Shown piece by piece: positions 1 to 12,741 of a DNA stretch of 64,000 nucleotides. How positions within the stretch are numbered: position 1 is the first letter of the stretch; each line of letters begins with the position of its first letter. The DNA is from Zelopaecilomyces penicillatus. Lineage: Eukaryota; Ascomycota; Sordariomycetes; Hypocreales; Pseudodiploosporaceae. The DNA is taken from positions 248,001 to 312,000 of the forward strand of contig VCCP01000003.1 of assembly GCA_005765155.1 (NCBI GenBank), written 5' to 3'. The position numbers and the translations under genes were made by a program. A model generated the notes under the pieces. The model did no database searches. It saw only the letters and a list, made by a program, of their open reading frames with translations, and had not been told where the DNA came from.

Positions 1-612
1 GCCGATGTTAGGTTTTGAGCGACGATTCTGTTCATGGTGATGATTAGAACACTGTTCCGAATTATGGATGTCAACGAAAATGATGCACATACTGCTGAAT
101 CGCATTCATATGAGCTCGCCATGACCCTATTGACGCATTACGTAGACGGGCATGCTTGGTGGTTTGTGGAATCGCCTTATCAGACACATTCTCGCCCCTT
201 ACGCCATCGACAAAATGAAGCTCCATATTGCTCAGCGCTGCCTGCAGCACCATGCCATCTCGACGATCTGTTCGACTAGGAAGGCCGACGACGAGAATCT
301 TTTGAAACTAATCATAATGGAAGCATTTTCTTCTCGTCAGCCAATTTTTTCATAGTTGAGTTACGGACGGAACCCATGAACGTGGCAACGACCACCATCA
401 CCACCAAATAAAAGGAGGAAGAAAAAACGTACGCCAAGCGTGCTATTGTTGATATCGTTTAATATCCCCGTGGTTTTGGTTTGTGAAAACGAGGCGCGTC
501 CAAAGTGCCCGGTGGCAGCTTCGCCATGTCGAAGAAAGAACAGGGTAAAAGCAACAAAGGACACGGCGCCCAAGGCCCATATCGCCCGCTTGGTCAAGTT
601 GAGTTGAATCAT
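1..612 (-). CDS. Glycosyltransferase family 25 protein, N-terminal part (cut by window edge)
   Basis: Model: exons 612-433, 307-93 and 27-<1; phases agree at both junctions (180 nt, then 215 nt). Exon 1 encodes a type II signal anchor (hydrophobic stretch AIWALGAVSFVAFTLFFL), expected for a Golgi/ER membrane glycosyltransferase. The sequence NSTLG at the end of exon 1 joins FQKILVVGLPSRTDRRDGM in exon 2, the N-terminal signature of fungal GT25 (LPS-glycosyltransferase-like) proteins, followed by FVDGV and SIGSWRAHMNAIQQ; exon 3 reads IVAQNLTSA just before the expected metal-binding acidic motif, which lies off the window. Intron 1 is GTACGT...TTAG; intron 2 is GTATGT...CTAAT...ACAG. The ATG at 612 is chosen because it starts directly before the anchor. 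Family assignment comes from recognised motifs; donor sugar and acceptor are unknown. Confidence 0.8.
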
Positions 613-2582
613 GGCGGGTGGAAGTTCTCTTCGAGCTGCTGATTTTGAGAGCATCCGTCCGTTCAGGTTCGGAAAAAGTTGAAGCGGTAGGAAATAAGAA
701 AAAGAAAGAGAAATAACGACAGAGATGATTGTTGGTTTTCTTCTCTCAGCGACTATGGGCGCGCGCGGAGAAGATTCGCATGGATTGCCTGGATGTGCTG
801 ACGCGGGGCTCGGTCTGCTTATCATTCATCAAACGTCCATCCTTTTTTTTTTTGTGGCGACTCATTTTTTTCTCATCATAGTGGAGTTACATACAGCCTT
901 ACAGATAGATGGATGGATGTCATCACTGTTAAGCGATAACGAAAGAGCGGCGTTGTAACAAGGGCTATTGATAGCAAAATCCCTAGCAAGGTGGGTATTC
1001 TTTGCGCCCGTTGGGGGTAAGATCCTTGCCTATCGCAAGACTCACAACCAACCTGTAATCTTATTTTTGTCATCCTTTTTGGGGTGGAGGGGGTTGTAGC
1101 ATGCATTGACTTGCCGCCTGTCACATTACCCCCCAGCCGTTTCGGCACATTTTTCTTTTAATGGAGAACCGACAAAGGATATATCTTTCTTTGTCTGTTT
1201 TTTTTCAAGTACATATCGCACATTCCACGCAGAAGCACGTTTCAGTTGGACGCCCGCGCTGCAAATTTGTTGCTCAGAGTACCCAACTGTAAATATAAGG
1301 ACAAACAATGCAGCAGGTAGGTAGATAGTTAGCCACTATACTGAGCATATCCGGTGATGAACTGTTTTTGGTAGACGCCGAGCTAGAAGCCTGTGTTGCA
1401 AACCAAAAAAAGGAGCCCGGCCATCGGGTTTCGGCCTCGGCTTCGGTAGGATCCTTCCCCTAGCGCTGCCGGGCCAAAGGTGGCTTGCAGCAGCGCTACC
1501 ATGTCCATGCTGATTGGACCGTTTTGTCGAGAAAACTCCATTTCCGATCCGAATGAGGAAATCCCCTTTCGTGGCTACTCATGCAGACAAGGCGAGACGG
1601 GAAAGTATCACAGTCGTAATGTGATGGAAAATGTAACTCTAACTCTTGAACCTGCGGCTTTGGCGGCAGTTCAATCTTCACGGGAGAGCAGTGTGAATTA
1701 AGAGCCGCCTTTTGCCCCCACCTAGGTACTCATCGTGACATTTGAACGATAATTGACGCTGAAAGGTACGCTGTAATGTGGTCATCGGGGGGGGGGATGA
1801 ACACCCACGTCTTTTGTAGCCGCGCGTTCCCGCCTCGATCCACCGTGCCGTGTAACGCGACGCTGTGCCCCAGGATGTTTGGTTTCTTGGGTCAAATTGC
1901 TAGAATGGAGATTTACTGTCATGCCAAAACTCACAGCTTGCCTCTACAGAATAAAAAAGTGTGTGGATATGAGAGCCCGCTATAATCTTCGGCAACCGAC
2001 TGACTCGGTATTGGCTAACCCTGGTGCTTATGGACAACCTGATTTACAAATTTGCACAACATCAATAATAAGCTGTAGAGTGAGATAAGCAGACAGCCAA
2101 GTCAATATAATTTAGCTCTTACATATGCTATGAGAGCGCCATTATTTGCCAGTGAGTTCCAAAAAAAGAAAAAATTGCGTGCTTGCAAAATCATCACTGA
2201 TGGCCAAGACTGGTTGAGTAAATGTGGGAAGATGGGGCAAAATACTAGGCTTTTCATATATGTAGGTACTATGCCTACCCCATAGTTGGGTAACTGCTAT
2301 TCGAGCTTCGCCTCTTCAAACCATTGATCAGAGCTTCTCTTGTTTCTCCAAGGGAACGTGGCCATACTCCAGGCGACAGTAGTACAGCATTCCGCAATGA
2401 GGCGCCTATAATCTACCTACTATGTAACTATAATCTTTACAGATTTCCAGGTATCTACAAAAATTTACAGATATGGGTTAATATATCGCTATGAAAACTA
2501 TCAAGGGCGGTTCCCGCCGTGTTTTTCTTCACTCTATTGCTGCAGTACTCTGGCTCTTCGGCATGTGCTCAGATAACACAGA
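613..2582. other. Intergenic, no gene recognised
   Basis: Only short overlapping ORFs (under 100 codons) with no recognisable protein character. There are T-rich runs near 840-870 and 1195-1206 and a G8 run at 1787-1794. The first few hundred bases should hold the promoter of the GT25 gene. Confidence 0.5.
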
Positions 2583-4049
2583 TCATGTCGTCTTTTTCTT
2601 CTTGGCGTTGCTGGACGTAGCAACCCTTGCGTCGCGGGTGATTGGTAGATTACGGGACTGGCTGCCCGATGATACTCCTTCATCAGCTAGACTATGCACT
2701 TCAAGATGCTGAGATAGTCCAGGGCGGGATGAGGCCTGTTCCAGTCCACGTTGTGATTCGGACGGATTCGAAGTAGAAACTTCGAAATTCAAGTCCGCTG
2801 GTAACATGTCAATAGCGGAGCAGATTTTCTGAAAATGATCAGGCACCCAAAAGTCAAAGACATTCATGACAAACTTCCACGCTTTCCACCTTTGATCACC
2901 CTCCGCTGTTGGTGAAATATCAAATTTGGCGATTGCGTGTCGATAGAATGTGAAATCTTCGCCATTGGTTACAACAGCATAATGAGCCCAGATTCTTACG
3001 TCCTCATCACTGTGAGAGATTGAAAAGCCGTTGATTTCCCTGTGAAGCTCGTCCAGTCGACCGACAAGACGAAAAAGCTCAATCAAATTGCGCAACGAAA
3101 CAGTTTGACTATGCAGGTTTTGGCGATCGGCCACGTCAAGCGCAGATGCTCCGCATTTCACTTCGCTAGTGAAAAAGGGAAGATACATATTGTATGTGGC
3201 GGCAATGTAGGAACAATCGTCGAGTTCGTTGCCGATAAAAGGCTGCAGCTTTTGAAGCTGTTCCCGAGTGAAAGCTTCTCTTTTAAATCCAAGGCCAAAG
3301 TCCGGTTGCGGACGAGGTCCGTAAAAGGGAATGGCATTGATCCAGCCTGCATTGGTAGTCTCTCTGAGGATCTCCAGGTGCTTCGCCCCACGATCCGCTA
3401 GTATTTCTGCTGAGGGGAAAATAAGATTCGCAATGCGGAGAATCACCTTGGTCTCGTTCTCACCCCTCAGGTTCTTGCACGTCTTTTTGAACAGAACATC
3501 GTCTGAGAAGAGTGTGTTTTCAGGTGGCTGTCGCGGCGTTTTTAGAAGCTTTGCTAAAAGCTGTTCGCTTTGAGTGGTGATTCCTTCATCATGGTCGTCC
3601 ATAAAGCTACCGCGCTCCTGCAGTTGGCCTTCATATCGCGGATGTCTGTATGGAACACTCTTCTGTTCCCGCTGCTGTTGATCACTTGTCGTTCGAGCGG
3701 GACCTGTTTCCACACTTATGCTGGCATCTGAACGCTTGCGACGTAGAGAAGATGCTGATCTCTTCCTTGCGAGCGCATGCTGCACAATATCTCGGAACCT
3801 ATCCATTGTTTTCTCTTGTTCTTCTGTTGGCCAGGTCCTATTCTCTGTCCAAAACTCAACCCGGGCGTTGCCAATTGTCTTCTGAGCTGAAGTTGTAGCT
3901 GTTCGTACTCGTTTTGCGGGAGCCTCAGGCAGAGAATGCAGAGATGAAGCTTCGTCTCCTCGAAGTCGCTTTCGGGTCTCAGATTGCTTGGGAGGCTTCG
4001 TCGGTCGCTCGAGGGATAGGTGTCCCGAATTCGAGAAATGCTTCGTCAT
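2583..4049 (-). CDS. DUF7924 family protein, possible PD-(D/E)XK-like fold
   Basis: Single-exon gene of 488 aa with an ATG at 4049. The N-terminal 150 residues are basic and low in order, with nuclear-localisation-like clusters (RKRLRG near 26-31, AKRVRT 45-50, RKRSASSLRRKRS 95-107). The C-terminal half (about 195-420) is the fungal DUF7924 domain: PQPD (D250), KREAFT, the SEVKCG block (E296, K298), ADRQN (Q310) and a late FWVPDHFQKICSAID segment. The D...ExK...Q spacing resembles the PD-(D/E)XK nuclease fold; that reading is my inference, not an established activity for this protein. The C-terminus is Ser-rich and ends with a lysine run. No functional partner is visible next to it. The family is commonly multicopy in filamentous ascomycetes. 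Confidence 0.85.
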   Translation of the reverse strand: MTKHFSNSGHLSLERPTKPPKQSETRKRLRGDEASSLHSLPEAPAKRVRTATTSAQKTIGNARVEFWTENRTWPTEEQEKTMDRFRDIVQHALARKRSASSLRRKRSDASISVETGPARTTSDQQQREQKSVPYRHPRYEGQLQERGSFMDDHDEGITTQSEQLLAKLLKTPRQPPENTLFSDDVLFKKTCKNLRGENETKVILRIANLIFPSAEILADRGAKHLEILRETTNAGWINAIPFYGPRPQPDFGLGFKREAFTREQLQKLQPFIGNELDDCSYIAATYNMYLPFFTSEVKCGASALDVADRQNLHSQTVSLRNLIELFRLVGRLDELHREINGFSISHSDEDVRIWAHYAVVTNGEDFTFYRHAIAKFDISPTAEGDQRWKAWKFVMNVFDFWVPDHFQKICSAIDMLPADLNFEVSTSNPSESQRGLEQASSRPGLSQHLEVHSLADEGVSSGSQSRNLPITRDARVATSSNAKKKKTT

Positions 4050-4749
4050 GTTAGAACTCCGGCAATGATGGAATTTGGCAAAAGCCTGCCCCTGCCTCTG
4101 CCTCTGCCTCTGTTCGTTCTGAAGTGTCCAGCTTCGTGCATCCTGTTGCGTCGCGTGACCGTGCTGCCAATACCTTTATGCTTTCTGCTCCGAAAAGTCT
4201 TGTGTGTGACGCGTATCGTTATTCGCCTGGCTTTCAAATTAAGCCACGTTGAATGAAGTGGGAGAGTCGAAACACTGCATTTGTGGCTTCGTGGAGTCAG
4301 GTGACGAAATTAGAGACACACTAAAGCCAAAGAAACGCGCTAGTTCTAATACGCCACCATGTAGGTACGCTGCAATGGCAACGCCTATTTTGTTCTAAAT
4401 CGATCTATAATGTGGGGCAACTCCATGATACACTCAAAATACAATGTAAGCCACACGCTGTTGCAAATCTTGATGGCTTCGCGTTTCCTTATTTGTAGGC
4501 GTTCACTTTTGGGCTGCCGCAAAGTATCCACTCGGAAAGTTTGTTGGATGTTGGTGTTTATGATATTTAATCGCACTCACTTTTGGCTGGCTGAGCACAT
4601 AATCCTTCCATCGTTCACTCTCCTGACGGTAATAACTCACACCGGTAAACATCGTCGCAAGAACTATCCCACGTTACAGTGCCTAATATTTTAGTTTAAT
4701 TGCTAGCAAAATCTGCCGATTTTATCCCACCAAGCTATCATCATTCTTC
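4050..4749. other. Intergenic between divergent genes, with CTCTGC hexamer repeat
   Basis: This is the shared upstream region of the DUF7924 gene (-) and the 2EXR gene (+). At about 4086-4113 there is a short run of CCTCTG/CCCCTG hexamers. The rest shows nothing that I recognise as a gene. Confidence 0.5.
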
Positions 4750-5863
4750 ATGGCTTCCTCCTCCATTCCGCCAGACATGTCGCCAGACACCTCATCTGTT
4801 TCAGAGGCAATTGCCAGCTTGACCTCCCTCGTCCAGAAATTTCAAGACGAGGTCAGAGAGGACATGAATGAAATTAAGAATGATGTGAAAATATGGAAAG
4901 AGAACATCAAAGAAGCTGAGAAAGATGTAAGGTGGGTGAGAAAATACATGAATGACACAATGCCGCACAAACAAAGAGGTAAGATGCCCCCACCCCCCAC
5001 GCTTTCTGTTACCAGTTGCTTGCTGTGCAAACTGAGGAGAAGGAGGAGGTTGACACTAGAATTTTCATGTCAAAACAGCAAGGCAGCGTTTGTGTCCAGA
5101 CAATGCAGAGCACAGTTTCCCATATTTCGCAATGCTTCCAACAGATCTGCGCTTGCATATCTGGAAGCTGGCTGCGTCAGGTTCTCGTATATTCGAGCCT
5201 CGCGTAAAGCTGGTGACGCCGCGCGCAACAACAACGCCAAATGTTACATTGTTGTTGGCGCCAAACCAGCAACAGCCCCATAACATTCCTGCCCGTCCGC
5301 TCATACAGCTTGCGAAGCAGCACAAGCTCCCTGCCTTGCGGCAAATATGCCGAGAATCTCGACAAGTTAGCGATGAGATTGGAGGGTTCGAATTTGGGCT
5401 TTACGGTGACGCTTTTCGGAGCAACTGGTTTGAATACGCCAAGGATGTTGTCCTCATACATTCCGACATGATGGACAAGCTGCAGCATATGAACTTGGCG
5501 CGTGTGCAGCAGCTAGCATTCCTAGATTCAAAATTCCAGACAGAAGAGAGATGTCAACAAATTCTTGAAAAGGTGAACCGGTATACCCCCCGGTGTCGAT
5601 ATTTGTTGTTTTGCTTCCTGAGCGACGCTCATCAGGAAAACACATCCAACCACGCCACCATATTATACGGTAGGGTGGGACTACGTCGCCTTCGAGACGA
5701 TGATTTGGTAGGACATTACACACTGCCGGGGAGGGGCCTGCCTGACGGGCCGGTACAGTGGAAGGACCTTCGTTGTGCTATCCTTAAGATTTGGGCGGAG
5801 CAAAAAGAATCGTTTGGATTGGAAATCGAAATACCCAAGTTGGTTGGCTACATCTTTTTCTGA
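4750..5863 (+). CDS. 2EXR domain protein with N-terminal coiled coil
   Basis: Two exons: 4750-4978 and 5079-5863. The intron starts GTAAGA and ends ACAG, and phase agrees (229 nt leaves one base). The protein is about 337 aa. Residues 15-70 are rich in Glu/Lys with heptad-like spacing (EVREDMNEIKNDVKIW), a probable coiled coil. Exon 2 begins with the 2EXR signature: FPYFAMLPTDLRLHIWKLA, with a conserved downstream CRESR motif, typical of a large fungal family of unknown biochemical function. The start is the first ATG, with an A at -3 (TTCATG). Without the splice, two separate reading frames would be seen. The family is expanded in ascomycetes and often lies in accessory regions; no role can be given from sequence. 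Confidence 0.75.
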
Positions 5864-6104
5864 GTCCCCAGCCCACAGGCTCAAGGAGTATTGATTCGCA
5901 CTCAAAGCTCAGTTATATAGATATTAATACGACTGATCATATACCTGGTGCACTTTCAGGACCATAAGCTATGGCGCATCTACGCACCTTTTATAAGCTT
6001 ATCCATCCATTGTATCGATGAAAACTTTCATTTGGATGATTGATGTGACAAGAAAAGTAGAGTCCAGGTTGTAGACAAAATCGGCATTGAAGGTATGGAT
6101 ATCG

Positions 6105-7479
6105 TCAGCTCCCAGGCTCCTGCTTGTACGACAAGCCGCTCCTCACTCCATTGAAGCTAATCTTCGCTTCAATGGGGGAGATTTCTGTTCTGTTTCTCTT
6201 GACCTCTTCGAGATTAATCCGTAGGCCATGCTCAAGCCAACAAAAGGGCGTTCCCATACCAAGATCACAGCCTAGTTTGGCCGACGCAACCACTCCAGCT
6301 TTCGCATAATAGAGAATTCTATCTTGGATCTCAATAGGAAGGGAGTTGATAAGGCTTGGTTGTGGCTCGGTGCCAGCCATGTTAGCTGCCCAGAGAATCA
6401 TGTCGATGGCTGTGTCGGATACAGGAATGTCGTTGTTGAATAGTGTCTCGGACTGAGTCCATACCAACTCACTCCCGTGAGCTTTGCAAAGAACAATATG
6501 TCGAAGGGTCAGAAAGGCGTATATTCTGACATCAGATGTGGATTCTTTTGGCGGTACCACCCTGCTCATATGGCGCCGTACCATCTCAAGACCTTCCCGA
6601 GTATCCTGGGTCAAGCCAAACCAAGAGGATCCATTCCGAACTAGAGTCGCCTCGGGGATCTCCCAGTTAGGTAGATCTGCCACGTCAACATATGGTCTAC
6701 CACGAAAGACATGTTCAAACTTTATGCGTTCAACTATAGTGAATTCCAGTCTTGAGATCCAGATGATGGCATATGCGAGTTTCAAAAACGTTGTGGTCCT
6801 CATCTGCCGCCGAAGAACATGGCGCCACGTGTAGGCAAATTCACGAATCAATCGCCCGAGGAAGGGTCTTATTCGTGGAGGCGTGTCTACCTTAGGCTCC
6901 CAGTAGGGCCCCGACAATGTCTGCTCTTCTAGAAATAGTGATGCAGGAGATCTCAGCAGCTTGAAGTTGTCTAGACTGGGCAGTCGTTTTCGAGTCAGCT
7001 CAAGAGGTAATGAGTAGAGGTTGTTCTTCTTGGTTAGTAACAGCACATCGATATCGAGGTCGAATGTCCAGACGCTGTCGACTACAAAACCCCGGCGGTC
7101 GCCAAAAGGGTTGACAAAATCAGGCACGTCTTTATAAACTAGCTCAATGTCTTGCTCTAATGCCGCAGATAAATCGCCTTTGACCAAGTTAGCTTAATAA
7201 TTCACGGGGAGCTCAAATTGCATCATCCCCGTAGGACTTACTCGGGCTTTTTTGCTGATGCATCAAGGCTTTGGAGAACAACTCGAGATTGGTCTCATCT
7301 GAGCTGTAAAAGTATCCCCTACGGATTGAAGTTCCGACAGCACGCTGTTAATATTATACCAGTGAAAAATATAAAGACAGGCTCACCTTGCGCGATGTAG
7401 ACCACTCAACACTGTGGTGACATTGTGATGAATGAGGTAAAGTGATAGAGAGATGTTGGCTGTACTGGTTGTGGTCCAT
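6105..7479 (-). CDS. Hypothetical protein, 422 aa, three exons
   Basis: Not recognised. Exons: 7479-7387, 7344-7242 and 7177-6105. Each junction has good signals (GTGAGC...AACAG; GTAAGT...GCTAAC...AAAG) and all phases agree (93, 103 and 1073 nt). The ATG at 7479 gives MDHNQYSQHL; the long third exon alone has no ATG near its start, which is why the upstream exons were sought. Exon 2 encodes RRGYFYSSDETNLELF, exon 3 DVPDFVNPFGDRRGF and a Trp/Arg-rich middle (FAYTWRHVLRRQMR, FLKLAYAIIWISRLEF). No signal peptide, clear membrane helix or catalytic motif is visible. A segment near the C-terminal end, SLPIEIQDRILYYA, resembles F-box-like LPxEIxxxIL helices, which is only suggestive. Confidence 0.65.
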
Positions 7480-10400
7480 TCTTTGAGATGAGGCCGTTGG
7501 GGGTAGACCCAAAACTATGAGAGCACCAAAGACGGCAGCTAGATGTGGGATCTGCAGAATAGATCCGGTACAGAAACTCTATACCCGTAGCACAATTTCC
7601 ATTATGAGGTTACGCAACTGTCAGGCATTTGATCAATCGCGGTGCACCACCTCTTTTATTCAAGGGTAGGTTGGAGGGACGCATGAGGCATCGCTCAAGT
7701 TGGCTATACAAACAAGTCCATCTTCCAGCTCGGGCCACTGTTTGTCCGGCTCTTGCCCAACATACACCACTGATATCTCCATGGAAGTGTATAAATCCGA
7801 CCTTTACCTTTTCATCCACGCGCAAGGTCTACGTGGAGCTGCAACCCTTAAGCTATTGTCGCCTCCATGACGGTTCATCGCTGACTGGGAGGACCAGCCG
7901 CTTTCTCCAAGACTTTCAGCGGCTTGTCGAAGCATCGTACGATGCCCGTCATACCAGCAATTGATACTCCCCAACCCACAAATCGCTAGAGTCAGTGCTG
8001 CTCCGGGCGAAGCGCAACCGAGACATCCGACAACAGCCACCTCGTCCACATTGAAGCTTGTTTCTCAGCAGTAGACCGTCGTTCGGGCTTGGAATGGCCG
8101 TCTCTATTATTAACAGGCGATGTATGTTCCGCAAGAGGGCGGCGAACAGTCAGGCGCAACCGCCCAGATCGCTCTTCTCCTCAGTCACTAGACTGGAAGA
8201 TAATGCAGGGCTGCCATTGTGACTGCAGGCTGCGTCTTTACTACTAATGATCCAAATCTGGCTAACAAACAGAAATGCTCACCGATGCCAACCATCGTCA
8301 ACAAATAAACGCAAGGCGTCGCTTCGGTGGGGCATCGATGTACAACCTGACCACGCTCGAGGCACTGGTTGAAATCAACACCCAGCAACCGTGTATGTTT
8401 GAAGTAGAAGTCGCCAAAATTGTGATTTTTGGACTCTACAACAAGGGCCGCAGAAAAGCAGGACTCAAATTGCCGCGGAACAGAGTTAAATCCAGCTCAT
8501 CTCGGGGGGTTGACGCATAATGGCTCGACTGGAATCATACCGAAGAACAAGGGGAACACATGTTGCGTATCTCACGGTAACGAGCCATGCAGTGTGATAT
8601 CGAAACATTAGCCAAGTAAGCACCATCTACAAAATCGCCCACAGTTCTTCTATCCTCCAACATCGAATCGATGCATCAATGTAACTCATCTTGGTGTCCA
8701 AGAATGTCAACATGGATATCTAGGAATGACCGAGCCATGTCCACGATTACGTTGGTCAGCGCAGTTGGGAATATTATCCGTACGCAGTAACCCTGACACA
8801 CCATCCACGCTGCCAATTTCAGGTAATTATAAACTCGGGTCCAATCCCGTGCTGCGGCAGCGTTCATGCGCGACGACGCAATGTGACAACTTACACCAGC
8901 CAACCCAGTGCAAATAATGGCGTTACCCAGTGTCACATTTCGACAAATAGGAGAGGCACACTTTGCCATTGCTATTGGTTTGCGCGACTGTGATGTGATT
9001 TGCTCAAATTACCGGAGTTAATATGTTTTAATTTACAATATTGCTCAGTTGTGATGGCGACATTATGTCTAAAGGTTGTCAAGTTTCAACTCGGCCATTC
9101 TATGAGGACATGTGTTCATCTGTTCGAAATGTTAAGGTCGGGTCATCAAAATGTGCCTTCTCACCTCCATAGGTAGCTTCGCAAGTGTCTAAACACGACT
9201 AAGGCTCTTGCATTTTGAAGTGTAGCTACCGCACTAGCCGATGAACTAGTTTGGCCGATTCTTGGGGTTTACAAAGTTAGCTCATCTAGTCTGGACCGTG
9301 CGAAGCATCTTGTTTTGCCTCGGGACCGGAGCAGTGTCCGCGTGCACCCCCGCCTTTGGATATAGCACCGGGTTGACAGTTCCCGGAGTTGGAAGCGGAG
9401 TCAGAGATGATTGGGAACTCAATTGATGTGCTAATTAGTGGCACTGGTCAGTTCGCTAGAAGATCATCCTGTGGCGTGCGCTTGGTACGGCACAGCCGTG
9501 CTGTGCCGTAGTATCTTGAAGGCGAACGTGGATCATGTCATCTTATGGAAGGCAACATCTTGTGGTGGCAACACACGATATCAAGCAAAACCGGCAGACC
9601 AGAGCATTCATCTTGAGACGCTGTATCTCGTATCCGCAAGATATGTGCACCAGGCTTACTCGTTCATCCCCCACAATGAGGATCCTTTGGATACTAGCAA
9701 CACCTATTCAAGCAATCCTACGCAAACGATCAGCCACTAGGCGTGACGCTCTAGTGAGTCTGTGCCCTTCTCTTGGTGACGCTAGAATAAACCCCGACCA
9801 AACCCTACGAGAGATCTGGACCCTGCATATTGCGTTATCCCTGCTCGAGGTTACTTCGGATGAAGCCTCATTTGCACATTCATCTTTTGGTGTTGCTCCT
9901 GGTTTTAATGTCGGTAGGTAGTTGATGGGAGACTCGAAATGTAAACAGACTAACTGAGACAATCTGCCACAAGGTGTGGTTATTACATCTTCTTATTCAT
10001 GTGTCCAAGCCTCAATCATTTGAAGATGGCCACTTGCTTTTTGTGAAGATCCCCCGGACGGGTAAAGGAGGTGTGTCCTCGTCACATTGTGATTTTGTAA
10101 CGGATTGGTGTGACTTACCAACGGCTAAACGAGACTAGTTCAAATGTGATAGTTGTTCTAGGAACACTTCCTCCGCAACATCTGGTCAATTGGAACATGC
10201 GTTGCATTAGGCCGATAGTAGGGCCCTCCTAATCCGACTAGTACGTTAGTCTGGGGTCGGCCAACCTATTGTGTTAGAATTGCAGTAAATAGTGACCCTA
10301 CGATCTCCATTGAAGGGCACAAGGAGTTTACAAGTATCCATAACCGCTTTGCGATGTCATTTTACTGCAGCTTCTTGGGCATATCCTTACAAGCAATGGC

Positions 10401-12741
10401 CGCCCGTTGGATTGCGAGTACAAATTTATGGCACGCAAGAGTCCACGGGATCAAGTAGAGCTCATTATTTGCCATTACATCTATAATATTACTTTCATGC
10501 TTTGCATACGTATTTGCAGAAATAGTACGTTCTGTGCTGCTGGCACTCTCGAATCCATGGCTAACTAGTTGGGTAGTCATGAAATTTGAACCCTAAACAC
10601 ATCTTCCATTTGGTTTGGTTCCAAATTTCCCTGCAAGTCCGGAGTCTTTACTTTTCTCGGTTCAGCGCATCTAGCTAAGATGCCACTTTTTGACACCATC
10701 ATGAATCGCCTGGACCTACCAAACGTAAACTTTTTTATTGTTTTCAACTCGGGTCCTAATAGCTAAATAACAAAAGGGCGTTTAGTACCAGAACACATGG
10801 TCTTTTTCTTTTGCTCCCGCGCGCTAATGACTCAATGTTGTTGTTTCCCCAATCGTTTGGGGCCATCCTTTTGGTCGGCCGTTTGCTGTATTATCCATAT
10901 TCCCATCGCATCCTGCATCACCGGATGCCACCCCCTGAATGAATACCTACAAACGCTACTCTGCATCCTCCATCGCCTTATCCTGTGCCTCTCCTGGGTT
11001 CTGGCTGTGCCACCTTGGCTGTTTAATTTTAGCGTTTCCAGCCAATTGGGGGGCGTCAACCTAGCCTAACCGTTTTGTACGGTAGTTATTGCCAACCGGG
11101 CAGATCATAATTATGATCCTATTGGTCCACGATGGTGCTCTGTTGCAGATTGGTATAGGCTTGGGCTTTGACTCGTTCCGTCCAGGGGGTCGGTCGGTCG
11201 TCCTTCATTTTTTCATCGACATCGTAACAACTGCCGGGATCAAGTATCAGAAAAAGTCTCCAAGATGATGTGCAAAAAAAAGCTCGGACCGCCAGGTCGT
11301 TGGAGTTCCTCTTCCAAGAACCAGCTTCGCGGATTTTGCGCCGTCGTGCCGAGGATCCCCCAAAAAGAAAGCAGTTGACGGTGTGCATCTCGGCAAGTGT
11401 AGCTGGGGAGCAAGATGTTGAGCATGCTTAGTTTCTGTGGAAGGATGGGATGAAGAGGCTCAACTAGTTTTCACGTTGGGGCAAACTTACACGTACCCAT
11501 GAACAATGCGAACGGGCCTAACACTTCTTCTATTGTCTGATCCCAGTGATTCTATTGTGATAGAAGCACGAGGCGGGCAAGTGATTGGATGAGATGTCTC
11601 GGCCTGGTTGGAAAACTACAACGCAACGTGCGCGTGTATACGGTACTACGTAGGTGTGCGCATTTACGTATGTGTGCCTGTGTGTGTTGTCTCACCCAAC
11701 GAGAGTTGGGCAAATGGACTGAGACCCTTCTTCTCGCCAAGCACCTTTACGAGTGATGCTAGAAGCCTGAACTTCTTTTTTGATCCACGCAGCCGACCCT
11801 CCCCCCCCCCCCCTGCGCAGGTCCGGCTTACCGGTAGGCAAGCCTTGTCTGTGTGGCTTTTTAGGTAGAGTAATTATGTATTACACGATTGGGTGGAGCT
11901 GGCAGTGAGAGAACACGCACGCGACAAGGTAGGAGTGAAGAGAATATTTCGGGCTGAAAGAAGGAATTTCTGATTCATTGATTCATAAACCTACTTACCA
12001 TGCTGGAGAATGGAGATATCGAATCCACAAACACCAACCGGGTCTGCACTCCCCTGGATACCGAGAAACATCGGATGATGGTCTTTCCTTTGGTTTAGTT
12101 TAGTTGTCTCTTCCCAAACTACCGGTCAAACCTTATTAAAAAAAAAAGAATAAAAAGAAAATTGGGACATCGAGGACTCCCATCCCGACGGTGTGGAAAA
12201 TAGAGGGAAAAGGCTGTCAAAGCATTTCTCGGACACACACACCTACACCACCATTGTAAAAACCATGAATCAGGTTTAAGCTCGTGGGAAAAAGAGGAGA
12301 CGCTGGACATAGGGGGTGGCTCCCGTTCCCCTGTGACGATGCATAGGCCGGGTTACATGGCGGGCCACTTGGTGGAATGTGTGTGGGAAAGCAAGGACGG
12401 AAAAGGACAACTCTCTCTCAGCGATGGCCCCGATTGAGGGTAAGGGGGTCTAGGAATCTATAAAAAGGCCAAGAGAAATCCTTCGGAAAGCTAGAGTCTT
12501 GGTGACCAGTAAGATTGTCTTTCTTCCATTAGTCTGCTCCATACACGTCGTCACTTGTTCGCAAATTCCTTATTACCTTTTGGCTCGCCATCTTTTATAA
12601 GTGTTTACCTTGAACCCGCTCAACCTTGCTGGCCTCTTATCAGTTTTTGAGTGAAGCCTCTTTCAAAGCCTCCGACATTACAACTCCCATCGTTCCAACA
12701 TCCTTCAAGAAGACAGAAAGCCCTCACGCACACAGAGCACA
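7480..12741. other. Long gene-poor stretch (5.3 kb)
   Basis: No ORF above 130 codons and none with recognisable motifs on either strand. Two short frames (8676-8969, minus; 9438-9921, plus) look slightly protein-like but have no family signature, so they are not called. A GT-rich patch lies around 11625-11690 and a C13 tract near 11800-11814. The last few hundred bases contain the tryptophanase promoter and leader. Confidence 0.5.
12458..12467 (+). promoter_or_regulatory. TATA-like box of the tryptophanase gene
   Basis: CTATAAAAAG lies about 280 bases before the ATG, followed by a pyrimidine-rich leader (CTTTCTTCC near 12519), the usual layout of a strongly transcribed fungal gene with a long 5' UTR. 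Confidence 0.4.

Noticed and set aside
8676..8969. Minus-strand 97-codon frame with hydrophobic stretches
   Set aside because: No clear homology pattern, no neighbouring exon with matching phase, and it lies in a gene-poor stretch.
9438..9921. Two overlapping plus-strand frames of 100 and 128 codons
   Set aside because: No recognisable motifs, and the overlap in different frames is expected by chance in a stop-poor segment.
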